Of a stretch of DNA of 64,000 nucleotides, positions 46,447-57,815 are shown one piece after another. How positions within the stretch are numbered: position 1 is the stretch's first letter; the number at the start of each line of letters is the position of its first letter. Source of the DNA: Plasmopara viticola (taxonomy: Eukaryota > Oomycota > Peronosporomycetes > Peronosporales > Peronosporaceae); NCBI GenBank assembly GCA_001695595.3, contig MBPM02000002.1:1333443-1397442 (forward strand). The letters run 5' to 3'. The notes below the pieces were generated by a model. The model did no database searches. It saw nothing but the letters and a program-made list of their open reading frames with translations, and was not told where the DNA came from. The position numbers and the translations under genes were made by a program.

Positions 46447-48181
46447 TCATCTCGAAATGTAAATTGCTTCAATTTCTTCAGACGTGCTGTCCCGAAGAAC
46501 ATTTTCCTAGAGAAAAGAGGCCGCGAATGTTAAGCCCAGTGAGTGCAACAAATACATATGTCAATCACCACGTACCCGCTCTAGCTTGCACTTGCCCCCG
46601 ACTGCAAGGTTGAGCGAATACTCGTAAAAGTACCCATCTGTAGTTGCCACGTAAAGCTGCACGATTGACTTGGCGGCGTCACGCGGGCCATGAATTGCAC
46701 ATTTATTTGGCACTCCAATAGAGCGAAGCCGAGCCTGTAAAGGAAATCAATCACATTAATTAAGTGCCGAGAAAAAAATATCATCTTGCACGGGAAGATC
46801 GTACATAAGCAAAGTCACGAGTTCCTTCAGCGATGCCTGATAAAGAGCTTGGTAAATAGGCACTCATAGCACCAGCTACATCATCCAAGTTGGTACCCGC
46901 TGCACTTCGCGCTGTGCTCGGCATATTGGAAACTGAATACACGGATGGAGACGCTAGTGTCATGGGGTCAATCGGACTTGGTGATGTGGTGCCAGATCCA
47001 AAAACAGAAGAGCCAAAAGTGCTTCCAGCTACCGCGAGGGTTGTTGAGATTGGCGTAAAGTGGCCAAAACTTCCTGTAGCTGAGCTCTCAGCTCCAGTGA
47101 GCGAGAAAAAGTGAATAGTTCCAGTGTCACTAGATGCACACAGGATTGTCGAGCATTCGTTGAAGGCCAAGCAGTAAATTTGGGCACCATAGGATCCTCG
47201 TCGAAATGCAGCAATCTTCTTGCCACTTGGTATTGCAAATACACGAATCAACGTGCCCTGCATTGTTCACAAGAGTCAGCATACACCAAACATGGATAGA
47301 CAGCGTTTTGATTCTATCGCACCGATTCAGAGGCAGTGGCAAGTAACGTGCCTTGCGGATTGAATGCAACGGCTACTGGTGCTGTACGGTGGGCTTGAAA
47401 GGCATTCAACACACTCAAGTTGTTGGCATCATACAGCACAATTTCTCCGGGTGAAGCGCCGGATGGGAAGGCTAGATGACCATTGTCGTGCGGGGAGAGG
47501 ACACAAAGTGCTTTTGGATTTGGTGACGTGTCGAGAGTCTCTAAAACTTTCATGGTGCTAATGTCAAAGATGTAGATTTTTCGCTCCAATACTGCAATTA
47601 ATCTGCGTATAGTACAATACAAAAACAAGTAGTATCAAGCTCTACTTCCCATCCTTTACCACTTTAGAAAATCGCCATCACCTTTCTCGATTCATTCGTA
47701 CAGCCAACACGGCTGTGACGAAATTTAAATCACAAATGGCGGCCCCTGTCTTGGTATTCCACATTCGGAGTCGACGCGGAGAGAAAGCAGGCTAAGCAAC
47801 AATTGAGCACATGGCACGGAATCAGTCAAAGTGCCTAGAGCTGCAAGAAAACCGACGCTCGGACCTGATCCCCTGCACCGACTAGTACCACCAAGCTGGT
47901 GCAGTATAGCATTTCAGCAATGCCGATGCCTCCAATGTCTACCTGGAAGCATTTACCAAAGGGTTCGCAGTTGTAGATAGCAAAACCTTGACGCGTGCCC
48001 ACGCTGATGCAGCTAAAGAACAAAGCAAATGCATGTGAGTCATTAGTAAAGCGACACGATTCACCACGTTTGTTGCGCAAAGCTAGAGAACACGACTGCG
48101 CAAAGATTTTTACACGTACGAGGCCTCTTGGTTAAAATTTAAAAAGAGCAAATCCGTGCGACGCCTGTCGTCGCTGCTCAT
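46447..48181 (-). CDS. ATG18: ATG18/WIPI-type PROPPIN, autophagy beta-propeller
   Basis: Seven exons on the minus strand (48181-48120, 48012-47865, 47791-47682, 47602-47323, 47257-46805, 46734-46576, 46506-46447) close in frame to 423 aa. Landmarks of the family: LFLNFNQEASCISVGTRQGF, GGIGIAEMLYCTSLVVLVG, SPRRLRMWNTK, KIYIFDISTMK, LLATASESGTLIRVF and the phosphoinositide-binding FRRG at residues 218-221. PROPPINs bind PI3P and PI(3,5)P2 on autophagosome and endosome membranes. Between blade 6 strands (about residues 255-345) is a long Ser/Thr/Gly-rich loop, then DFAYARLRSIGVPNKCAI completes the propeller. The gene runs towards UBC12, 194 bases apart at the 3' ends. Confidence 0.93.
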
Positions 48182-51100
48182 TTTTTCTTGGAACTGCCTT
48201 GAATTGGAGAGTATCAACGACAACAATTATGAAGTAGTTTTTAAAAATGCTACCGGTACCGCATTTACTGCAGCTGGTATTTTCAGGTGTAGAACAAGTT
48301 TTTACTTGGCATGAAGCCTTTACAGACCGACTGGTAGAATGTGTGGCCTAAGATTGTGGAACACATGAAACAGCTCGGCTCTTAGCAATCCTTACGTAAT
48401 ACAGGTATTTGATCCTTTACCTACACCCCTCTTCTCACGTTATTAGCACTGGGAGCCACCGACTGACCGACTCACCCTGCCTAGTCCTACCTTGCCTCAA
48501 TCCAGTCGCCGAATTAGTCGTAGGCCGCTCACTTAATAGCTTTCTTGGCTGCCGGACCGTACTACCGTTTAGTGTAAGCTTTTGCTTGACAGCTTGCTGG
48601 TTGCTTGCATGACTACATGCTTGTCACTCGATCGGGTCGTCGTGCCTGAAATTAAATGCGATTCGAATGCGTATGTGAGATTGCACCAAAGCTTAAAGCA
48701 AATTAGCTTCGCGCTTTTTAACTAAATTCGGTGACTTCTTAATCGTAACTCGCACATCCAGCCCGGTCAAATCGAAAACTATGATGTCATACAAGTGAAT
48801 CTGCGACAGCCCTTAGCTTCGTTGCTAATCCTTTTCTACTTCTCATCTGGACGAATGATCTCAAGCTCGTCAAGATAACAAAGAACCACTTATTTATTGG
48901 CAAGAAATATATTACGCGTTACACAGAACGCGAAATCGGCAACAAGAAGGCTATGTGCGACACAATCTTTATTATGGACAAAGAGATACTACGCATGACA
49001 CAGTATGCGTGAAAGACATCAATTTTTCTCAATCGTAGGTGGTATTACAAAGCCCAGATGTAACCTTTCTTTCCAGCGCGCTCAAATTATGCGTTTCTTA
49101 CCGACATTTAATTATTCGATCGCTGTCATCGAAAAACCAGTGGCTGCTCGACAAGCTGCGTGGCGACTTGCAAGTTTTTATTGAACGTATCATTTGTTTG
49201 TTGTGCAGGCATCAGCAAAAAATCAACATACGTAAGTGTCTGCGATAACTTGGTGTCATACCGGCTTATATCGCGACGGAATATCGAAAGTATAACAGAG
49301 TATAGGCTTAGTTGTGGCTCTATTGCGTCTGTTCAGGTCTTGAATGATAAAAAGGACGTATCTGTCGTCGTACATCATTCCAGCGCTTCAATGAAGTGAA
49401 TTTACGCTAAGTTGTGGGCATACCGCGTCTGTGAAAGTATAGAATATTTAAAGATTATATCTATGGTAACAGAGAAAAAAACCTGTGTGCGTGTCATACT
49501 AGTTGATGTTATCACCACATTGTGGAGAAGACACAGATGGGCACTCGCGTGCAACACCTCGGTTGAGGCGGCGCTATCCACGTGGGATAGAATGCAGCGT
49601 CAGCTCGTGCAATCTCTCCAACACCTAGCTATACGTACCTTGTATGGTCATTGTTTCTTAAAAATTACCAGAAAAAGAAAGATTGAGTGAAATATTTTCG
49701 GTAATTACGATCTTTAATGGCTGAAATGGCTGGCGACCTTCTGTCATAGAAAATGGCAGTTGTTTCTTTCTGGACGGACTGCACACATGTGCGGCGGAAA
49801 CAAATGTGTTCCGTATCCACCTGACCTCATCTGAGTAGACCATAAAGTTAGCAATAAATACCAAACATTATTACCATGTAGCACGGGCAGGAGTACGCTT
49901 ACAGAGCCAAATTCTATCAGGCGGTCCAAACGAGACAGACCTCTCAGCTATAAGGCTACGAATGAGAAATCGACAATACTTCATTTGTGGTGGTCCATTA
50001 GCAGTCGAGGCACTCCCAATGCCTAACGCTTTCGGCCGACAAGTCGTATGAAAAGGCACGAGGCAATGGCACTACCCAACGCAAAGAAGAATCAAGCTCT
50101 GTCGAGCTCCATGGATAAAGTGAGGGCTTAGATTTTTTAGTTCTTTTTATTCTAAAGCACGAATCGTGCTTGAATGCCTAGTTTGTCGGCTAATGAGGCA
50201 GTCGCGAAAGGTTTAGTATGCATGGACTGTTTAAAATGACTCCAATTACACTCATCACTTCACTGTCGAAAGAAGTCAGCCAGATCCTTAGTACCTATAT
50301 TCACAATGTCACTGTTCGTTAGCGCTATGGACAAAGGCGACTTTACCTCAAAAGCACTGTGAATTCAGGTTTCAATACGATAAATCGTTTTGTTACATGA
50401 TTGAAGCTGATTAAGTGACTACAATTGGGATAATTTCCCGAGCGGATAATCAAATATGATTGCGTCAATCCTATCAAGATTCTGAAAATATGACCTCAAT
50501 AAAGGTAAAACACTACATTCCTTACGTCAATTGAATATTAGAGCCGTTGAGTACCACCCGCTATGCGCTCTAGAAATTGTAAAGTAACCTCTGCCAAGAG
50601 ATAGTAGCATCATTGACGTAAACACTAGACCGAGTCGGGCAACGTGTCAGGCATTGGAATGTCGGAGATGGACGCTTATTATTAAGATACTGCATTCACT
50701 GCAGAGATGGTTGGCTTTCTAGTAAGCCTAAAGGCGAGACCCTAACACTGCGCTTTGGGTAGCACGCAACCCGCTCGTGAGATATAGCACTTGCTGCTTG
50801 CTATAAGTGGCGTGGCACCTTATTACTATAAGTTGAGTGAAACATGATCGACGAGGCAGTGCTCGTAAGACACAGCACTTGATTCATGCCGAAAACATCG
50901 TGATAGACTTTCAGCCAAGGCACCGAAGGTGCGGTCTGATGAACACGTTGTTCACAAATTTACCTCGGCTTAGCCATCTAAGAAATGTTGGCTGTAGGCA
51001 CTGAGCAAGTCCGTCCAACAACGTTTGCTATATACCCGGCGTGGTGTAGACTAAGATATTCAAGACAATGTTCTTTTGATGCACATAAACTGGCATTTTT

Positions 51101-52317
51101 TACAGAAATTTTTTCAGTCGTCGGTGCGTCAATGCACACTTGCGTCAGCACAAATCCGACACAGCAGTTGCTTCGAGACCGTTTGTCTAGAAAAGATGGC
51201 GGTGAATAATGCTCGTTGAGTAGTGCCGAGCATCTTGTCTTGGACGAAAAGAGCTTAGATAGACATGTCGGTAAACGAAGTTTATCACTCGGCTATAAGC
51301 TCTTATAAAAGGGAATACCGGTACGGCCGAATAAAAGCGCTTTAGTGGATAATTAGGGCAAGATGTCCATGGAAAAGCATAAATAATTGACAGGAAAATT
51401 GAGGTGGTGGTCATTTGATCCAAAAAATGATAGGATGTGAGGTCCGCTTTCTGCACTACCACTTGATTAAGGTGTATATCATAAAATTAATTTAGTTTCA
51501 GGAACCAGATACTGCTTTCCACGGTAGATGCCTTATTAAAGGACGAAAAAGTGTTATTAAGTTTGTTCAACTTAGTAGAGGACATTGTGACGCAATCATC
51601 ACATACATTTGAGCAGTGCATGAGGCGAAGATGGATCAGAAAAGCAAATATTTAGGTTTGCGCCGGCATTAGGTGTAAGAAAGATAAATTTATGTGGTAA
51701 ATTGCACACGCTGACAAGAAGCTGAATTTAATCGTCATTCTGAAACGAACGAATTAATTTAGCGAAGCAACACATTCGATGTACAATATGTAGTTTACTT
51801 GACTTAGTTTCAATTTATAATGCAAAAAGGCGACATACCGTCGAATGTAGTCAGCACTCTGAGTGGTATGCTCTGGGATTGGTTGTATATGTTTCTCGAG
51901 CTTTCAGACGACCCGGTGACGCATTCCACAAAGCGCACGCAGAGGCTCACTTTATGACCATTTTTGCAATACTTTTACAAAGCACAGGAAGACGGCCGTA
52001 CATTGAACCTGCACGAAAAGCTTAGACAGTTTTATCTTAATTGCGTAATAGATCTTTCAAAGGTGTTCTGCTAGAAAGCATGGCATTTGGACAAAGTCTA
52101 ACAAGATTCAGGTCCTTGTGAATAGACTGATTCCACTGAATCGAAAGGCATGAGGAAGTAACTTAAGCTGATCGATCTCTTACACGAGTACAGTCTATGC
52201 TTTTATTCAGGAAGAGTTTAGAATAAATTTGGAAAGCACAACGTTGAGAGTCACGCGACGAAGTCAAAGGAAAATGTTAAGGCGCCTATCCTGGCCTAGC
52301 AAAATATAAAACGACCG
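48182..52317. other. gene-poor DNA, decayed repeats suspected
   Basis: No intact gene is seen. Two diverged direct-repeat pairs are visible: about 48880-48935 with 48963-49015 (around TACGCGTTACACAGAACGCG / TACGCATGACACAGTATGCG), and about 50770-50795 with 50862-50887. ORFs up to 92 codons (49412-49690) have no recognisable motif. The first 150 bases should hold the ATG18 promoter. Confidence 0.4.
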
Positions 52318-52370
52318 CTCGGAGTCTGGGATGGGCTACCAGCAACGCACTGCGGCACGCAGACTCCGAG
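52318..52370. repeat. 11-bp perfect inverted repeat (hairpin)
   Basis: CTCGGAGTCTG at 52318-52328 pairs exactly with CAGACTCCGAG at 52360-52370 around a 31-base loop. It is more GC-rich than its surroundings. It lies just beyond the 3' end of the retroelement relic at 52430-52672 (minus), so it may be part of that element's end. Confidence 0.75.
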
Positions 52371-52429
52371 GGGCAAGATCGAGTGATCCCGCTTAAAGCT
52401 TGGCAAATAAAAGGCACGGGATAAGACTG

Positions 52430-52672
52430 TCATGTCTTGCAAAGATTTACTAGCAGATTTACGTTCTCGTCAAGATTAAAGCTCACATTTATAAAAAAGC
52501 CTTTCGTAAACGACAAAGACCTTCGCACTGCAATACAGTTACTTCTTGACTCGCAGAATATGGCCAAATAGCTTCTAATTTCTTGCGAAGTATGCTTTTG
52601 ATGTGAAGTACAAGTCAGCAAAACAAAATGCATTTGCTGGTGCGCTATAGCGTCGCCCATGAGGTAGCTCAC
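52430..52672 (-). mobile_element. probable Ty1/copia RNase H relic
   Basis: An 80-codon frame reads LMGDAIAH, then TSHQKHTSQEIRSYLAIF, NCIAVRRSLSF and FNLDENVNLLVNLCKT. The order and spacing resemble the copia RNase H C-terminal part (GDAISW, ATQEAIWLR-x-LL, NQSCIALAKNP-x-F, R-x-KHIDI-x-FH, REKVE...YC-x-T). Several key residues are replaced, so this is a relic and the assignment is tentative. Confidence 0.5.
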
Positions 52673-53931
52673 GTCATCGCTATCATTCTGTTTTTACTGA
52701 TTTAATCGGTGGAGCGTGCGCTCTAGTTGACATGTGTGTGGCTATGCAACGGCTTCGAGAAGCAATAATCTGGATTTCGGGCAACAAGCTATTGGCGCGA
52801 GGCTACATCGGAGCTTTTTGAAAGCCAAGCATTCGGTTACAGCAACTAATCAAGTTGAGAAACCGGGGTGTAAAGCGAATGCTATCGATCACACCGCTTG
52901 AAGCGATCGTCGTGCTGTCCTCAAATACCTTATGCGACCATTTATCAAGTGTCATTGCTAAACATGGGAAACTTAATACAATACTCCTTTGGTGATTTTG
53001 TGTCAAGAGAGTGTTCGTTACCGAGTCTGGCAATTCTTTTGCACAGGGCCAAAACAAGCTGTCGGTGTTGTTTTTACTCGTCGGTTCCAGAAGCGAAGCT
53101 GCCTCGAAATACGAAGGTTAATTCATAAACGGTAAGAAAAAATATGCAGAAACTTGATTTGTAAAGCAGCAATCACGATAGCTTACATTTACACAGGTCA
53201 TGTTATTCACTGTGCTTCTAGAACATTGATATATGCAGACAGTGTATCTTTGTTATCCATCGAAGGGACCATGATAGTCACATTGAAGGCGCTCTCCGAA
53301 GCATATTCGGCAGCTAGGGCTGTTAACATAATTAAGTTCACCGCTAAAGAAGGTCATACAACGTCTTCAATTCACTTTAAGGAATTCATCAATACCATCG
53401 ATACTTCTCAATTTTTCTCGAGTGGACACTTGGTCAATATTCTCATCAAAGTTGTCATACGGGGGGGGGGGCAACATGACTCATTGAAAGCCTCGCTGAG
53501 TGAAACTGGCCGAGTGGTACCTATGCCCTTGCCCTGTTTGTCAATCGAGAAACTTTTCGATCTTAACCATGCCTGTCCAATTCGCACACACTAATTTTTA
53601 ATCCTTACAGCTGGGTTTGTTTTGATCTTAAATGTTCCAAAGACAGTCGATCTCAAGCTGACGTATACTTGCTGCACTTGCTCTTAAAGCATTAGTCAGC
53701 TTATCATTACTAACCACAATCGATTGCCAGCGTATGATCTTTTGCAATCAACCAGAGCCTATCAAGATGATAAACGTCGTATCAAAAAAAGCAGACTTTA
53801 AATGCACTTTTAGGATACACCTTATGAAAAGCACTTCCAAAGACCAACAATGCATTAAACAAACCAGATTACTTATGCGATTTAATTCATTACGCAAATC
53901 GGTATAGAGCGCCGATAGGGCCTTTGATCAA
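52673..53931. other. gene-poor DNA with an 11-G homopolymer
   Basis: The longest frame (53154-53594, plus, 146 codons) carries IYADSVSLLS, faintly like an RT YADD box, but nothing around it supports an RT. An eleven-G run lies at 53461-53471 inside that frame and could shift it. No gene is called. Confidence 0.4.
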
Positions 53932-54865
53932 TTACTCATGAATATGAAATGATGCAGCAAGTTCCAGCATACTCGTCGTGTCGAGCGTTTGTTTGGGTAC
54001 GGAACCAATGGCACTTAGTACCGCAGCTTTCGCGACTGCACTAACCGGAATCGCGGCTCGAAGTTCATCACCAATGAACGGCACAAAGCCCAATGCAGAT
54101 GAAAATGCACCAAGATCCCGTGCGAGCATTGACATTGGTGCTCCAACAACTTGTAGCGGAATCCCCCGTCCCTGTTTCGTGCGTCGCCACCCAAAGATAA
54201 AGCCTGGACGCAACGCCACTCCCGTGTCAGGAAACCTTGGCCAGTCAAAATCCCATGTGTCAGTAAATCGAGGTAAAGTTTTTTTGTACTATCATGTACG
54301 CAAACCTCGTTCGTACAGCAGCTTCAGCTCGCTCTTTGCCGTGGTAGTAGCCATACAGTGGTAGCCAAGACACCAGCCTTGTCCCTACGCGGGAGTTCGA
54401 TACAAAGACAAAACGCTCGACGCCAGCTTTCTGTGCTGCTTCAGTGGCCACGATCGTGGCATCACCGCACATTTTCTCCATCAAATCCGTGCTCCCGAAT
54501 GCACCCACCGTCGAGACTGTTGCAATGCGCTTAAATCAGTACACGACGCAAGGCCAAAAGTTGGTAGCTAAACTAAACGTACTGACACCTGTTACCCCCT
54601 CCACAGCTCTTGTTAACTCTTTGCTGTCGAATACACTCCCCTCGTGCCAGTCCACGTGGTCGATCCAAGGCACATCTTGCCACTGTGGCTTGCCGGAAGG
54701 ATTCAGGCTGCGCACCTCAATGCCCTTTTGCACGGCACGCTGCAAGATATTGCTGCCCACAAAGCCATTGCCGCCAATTACCAACAAACGGTGCTTCTCC
54801 TTGTCGTATGCCTTCATCGTGGACACGGTCCTCTGGCACGTCCGCTTCACAGAGGCAGCCAACAT
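53932..54865 (-). CDS. mitochondrial-type NAD(P)-binding epimerase/dehydratase (Coq11/YLR290C-like)
   Basis: Three exons on the minus strand (54865-54589, 54516-54306, 54235-53932) close in frame to 263 aa. An N-terminal stretch rich in Ala, Ser, Arg and Thr, without acidic residues before about residue 20, looks like a mitochondrial presequence. It leads into the Rossmann motif GGNGFVG at residues 31-37. Further landmarks are HEGSVFDSKEL, GAFGSTDLMEKMCGDA, FVFVSNSRVG, PLYGYYHGKERAE (Y-x-x-x-K-like) and DTGVALRPGFIFG. This is the atypical SDR family that includes yeast Coq11 and plant and algal mitochondrial or plastid homologues, linked to coenzyme Q metabolism. The exact substrate cannot be read from sequence. 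The gene is transcribed away from centrin. Confidence 0.85.
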
Positions 54866-55082
54866 TGTACCTGTTCGTATAGACTTCAGTTGGGTGTATT
54901 AAACACGTAAATTGGGTTTTTCAGAGGAGCTTTAAAAAAAAAGGGATATTCCACCCACCATTGGTAATTTATCTCCGTATACTTTCATTCATATATTTTG
55001 GTTGGAAAATTACTTAAAAGCTGAAAGGTCGGCGATAACGGATGTTCTCTTCAAAGCACTTTAACATCACGAGCTTCAAGAT

Positions 55083-55767
55083 ATGGTAAATGCCGCATAT
55101 GTACGTCTTGGTTTGCTTAATATTGTCCTTGCTAATGGCAATCATGTGCTTGGTTGCAGTCAAGTGCCACGGCTTTTGCACGCTCTCGCGCTGCGCTGCG
55201 TCGCAAACCAAAGGCAGTGAGAAAAACCATGGATGAAGAAGATTTGGAAGAGGTCAAAGAGGCTTTTCGTCTCTTTGACGCCGATGGAAGCGGTAGCATT
55301 GACGTGCGAGAACTAAAGGCTGCGATGCGAGCACTTGGTTTTCAAGTCAAGAAAGCAGAGATTCGTCAGATGATTGCTGAGATTGATAAAGACGAATCAG
55401 AGCCAATCGATTTGAACGAGTTTATTGACCTCATGACGGGGAAAATGGTGCGTCTCGAAGGAAAAGAATTAAAATACACACTGACGCATTGCTTGACTCG
55501 TCATGTTATCAGAACTCACGCGACCCGCGCGAAGAAATTCGAAAAATCTTTCAACTTTTTGACGACGATAACACGGGGAAAATTTCGTTTCGAAATTTAA
55601 AACGTGTGTGCACTGAAGTAGGCGAAACGTTGACGGACGAAGAAATGCAAGAAATGATCGACGAAGCCGATCGCGATGGGGACGGATTCATTAATGAAGA
55701 AGAGTTTTTTCGTGTTATGAAAAAACGGAGTGGAAATCCACTGGACGATTTAAGTGACGACGATTAA
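55083..55767 (+). CDS. CETN: centrin, EF-hand protein of the basal body
   Basis: Exons 55160-55447 and 55513-55767 are secure. A mini-exon consisting only of the start codon (ATG at 55083-55085, followed by GTAAAT) is proposed because it joins in frame to [10 protein letters not shown] at 55160, giving 181 aa. If it is wrong, translation may start at Met25 ([10 protein letters not shown]). Four EF hands are visible: [12 protein letters not shown] (41-52), [12 protein letters not shown] (77-88, with Glu instead of Gly at loop position 6), [12 protein letters not shown] (114-125) and [12 protein letters not shown] (150-161). The centrin signature GKISF-x-NLKRV is present. Centrin builds contractile fibres at basal bodies and spindle poles. 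The MKS1 gene converges on it with 78 bases between stop codons. Confidence 0.9.
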
Positions 55768-55845
55768 GTCTTTTTTTTACCATATACATTCTCGGTCGTA
55801 AAATACAAAATAAATTGCAAAGATTGTTTCAAGAGCTTTTGGATT

Positions 55846-57776
55846 TTAGGCATCAGGTACCGATAATGAGCGCAAGGCCGCTTGAATGCGAGAATCCGTG
55901 ATTGTACTTAATCGCTTTTCAAGCTTTACTGATCGTAGAATTTCTTGTACGCTTCGCTTTGCAACTTTTGGACTTATGGCAGTTAAAGTCGGAGGTGCAA
56001 ATGCCAGTCGAGCAGCATTGTCATGGCGAATTGGTTGTAGAGTCACGAGATTGTAGCGAATCCGAATCGTTGCGCCAGTGGATGTAGATTTTTGTCCTAA
56101 TCGACTGGAGATCAAAGTGGAGATTGGCGATTCGTCGAGATGCACCTCACAGTCTTGCACCCGATTTCGCATGACGTCATCATTCTCAACACTTTCATCA
56201 ATGCCCAAAAACAATTCTTCCATCTGTTCGCCGATTGAAAAAATCGATTTTTGAAGAGGCACGTCGAGGTCGAAAAATCCAGACGAGTCGGATAATTTGA
56301 TTTCACCATGCCCTTCACTTCTCTTCCTTTGCCAAGAATCGCGAGAAAATACGCTCAAATGAAGCATTGGAGACGGCGGTACGTTGGCAAAGGCATCGTC
56401 TTTATTCATGGGAGACGAAACTTCCGTCACTAGTGATTGTTCAGCCTTGACAAGTGTCAGATTAAATCGTTGATGGTGATTGAATCCAGCAGATAGTATG
56501 AATGCTGGATATGCTGAAGGCTGCAGCAACGATAGCGATGTTTTGCCATGGGTATGATCTCCGGGCTGCAATTTCCAATGAGGAAATCCAGGACGACGAG
56601 GCAAGTCGAGCTCAAACTCCACATAGATTGGATCCGTCGTTGGCAGATTATCTACCGTCACTACTTCGAGGGAGATCATCATTATCTGCTCTGAAGAAAC
56701 CTTGCTGTCACCGGATTTTTGTTCAAAAGTCGATAGATTTTTGCTAATCTGGTGCCATTGACTCGCGTTCCTTCGATCGCGCTTGTCCTCTTCTAGACGG
56801 ATTTTTTGCGCAACTTTTTGGTCTTCTATCGACACAAAAGGAAACAAATCGTGTGCGTTCTCCAAAGCATACTCGTAGACTGAACCTAAACGAGTTGTTA
56901 GATAGTACGTCGTAAGCTTGGGGCCTTTCATGACCAAATCTGGATCATGTTCAGGCTCAACAATTGGCATGGAAAATCCAGGCGTGGCACAGAATAATCC
57001 GCTTTCCTTGTAAAATCGAAACGAGCATAGGACGCGCTCCACGCCGTCGATCAATGCGACAATGTGCATGGCTCGAAATTGATCTTCACGGTTCGCTCGA
57101 AGCCATGCACGATGTTGATTTGGGGTCCACGAGGCTTGCGTTCGCTTGTTACGAGGGCGACGGCTAAGATCTGGAGGGAGGAGATGCGTCGGCCGATCTT
57201 TTGAAGTCGTGAGGGGGTTTTCGACCGGCTACAATGGAACCAGAGGTATAAATCAATCTGTCTCGATCTTGACGGTAAGAATCATTACATGTCCGACCTC
57301 GTTTGGTATGAAATCGTCCGCATCAACGTACGAAGACAATAAAGTGTCTTCCTGCTGGAAACTATCTAGTCAGAAGAAAAAAAATCCAAAATCCTAGTTG
57401 GAAGCACGTACATTTTGCGTGGATACTTCAACCCCTTTTCCTGCACCTCCTTTTCCTTTTGGTTTCTGATTCTCCTCACTGTGACAATTGATTAGCTGCA
57501 ACTTTTGGGACGCAAATGTACCAAGTGACCCATTCCTACCTGAATTTGGGCTTTTTTTCTTGCCACTGAAAGCTCTCTTGCCACCTTTTTCCAACCGCGA
57601 TCGCGTTTTCCGTGTCGCTTCCAGCAACCTACACTTTGTCTCAGTGGGTCTTTGTCGTAGTTGCGGTCGACTACACTACCTTGCGCAAGGTTACGCGAAG
57701 AAGCAGATTCTCCATCGGATCGCGCACATGATAGTATCGTGTCACTGGCATCGTACTCCACTCCACGTCTGTTCAT
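55846..57776 (-). CDS. MKS1: MKS1, B9-domain protein of the ciliary transition zone
   Basis: The large last exon (57228-55846, 460 codons) and the exon before it (57354-57289, reading QEDTLLSSYVDADDF) join in frame. The exon before that ends at 57412 (VEVSTQN). The 5' exons up to an ATG at about 57776 are not resolved; two frames compete between 57630 and 57770. The protein matches MKS1 in order: ASWTPNQHRAWLRANRE, MHIVALIDGVERVLCSFR, YEYALENA, then the B9 domain with DPIYVEFELDLPRRPGFP, SRDSWQRKRSEGHGEIKL (human SLDFWQRYRVEGYGAVVL), STGATIRIRYNLV, and a C-terminal helical tail VQEILRSVKLEKR. MKS1 with B9D1 and B9D2 forms the transition-zone gate of cilia. Its presence implies a working zoospore flagellum. 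Confidence 0.82.
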
Positions 57777-57815
57777 TCATGTAACAATCTTTCAAGTGCG
57801 TCCTTTCATAGCAAC
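57777..57815. promoter_or_regulatory. very short divergent promoter region between MKS1 and the 288-aa gene
   Basis: If MKS1 starts at the ATG at 57776, only 39 bases separate it from the ATG of the divergent gene at 57816. The transcripts would then overlap or share one bidirectional promoter. A GTTGCTATG on the minus strand resembles half of an animal X-box, but RFX control is not established in oomycetes and I do not claim it. Confidence 0.3.

Noticed and set aside
53154..53594. 146-codon ORF with IYADSVSLLS resembling an RT YADD box
   Set aside because: Only one weak motif, the second Asp is replaced, an 11-G run lies inside it, and no flanking RT blocks were found.
57492..57776. 95-codon ORF taken as a single complete first exon of MKS1
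   Set aside because: Using it whole needs a 38-nt intron to reach the next frame, too short compared with the other introns here; the 5' structure of MKS1 is left open.
57777..57815. X-box-like GTTGCTATG between MKS1 and its divergent neighbour
   Set aside because: Only a half-site, and RFX-type control of cilium genes is not established in oomycetes.
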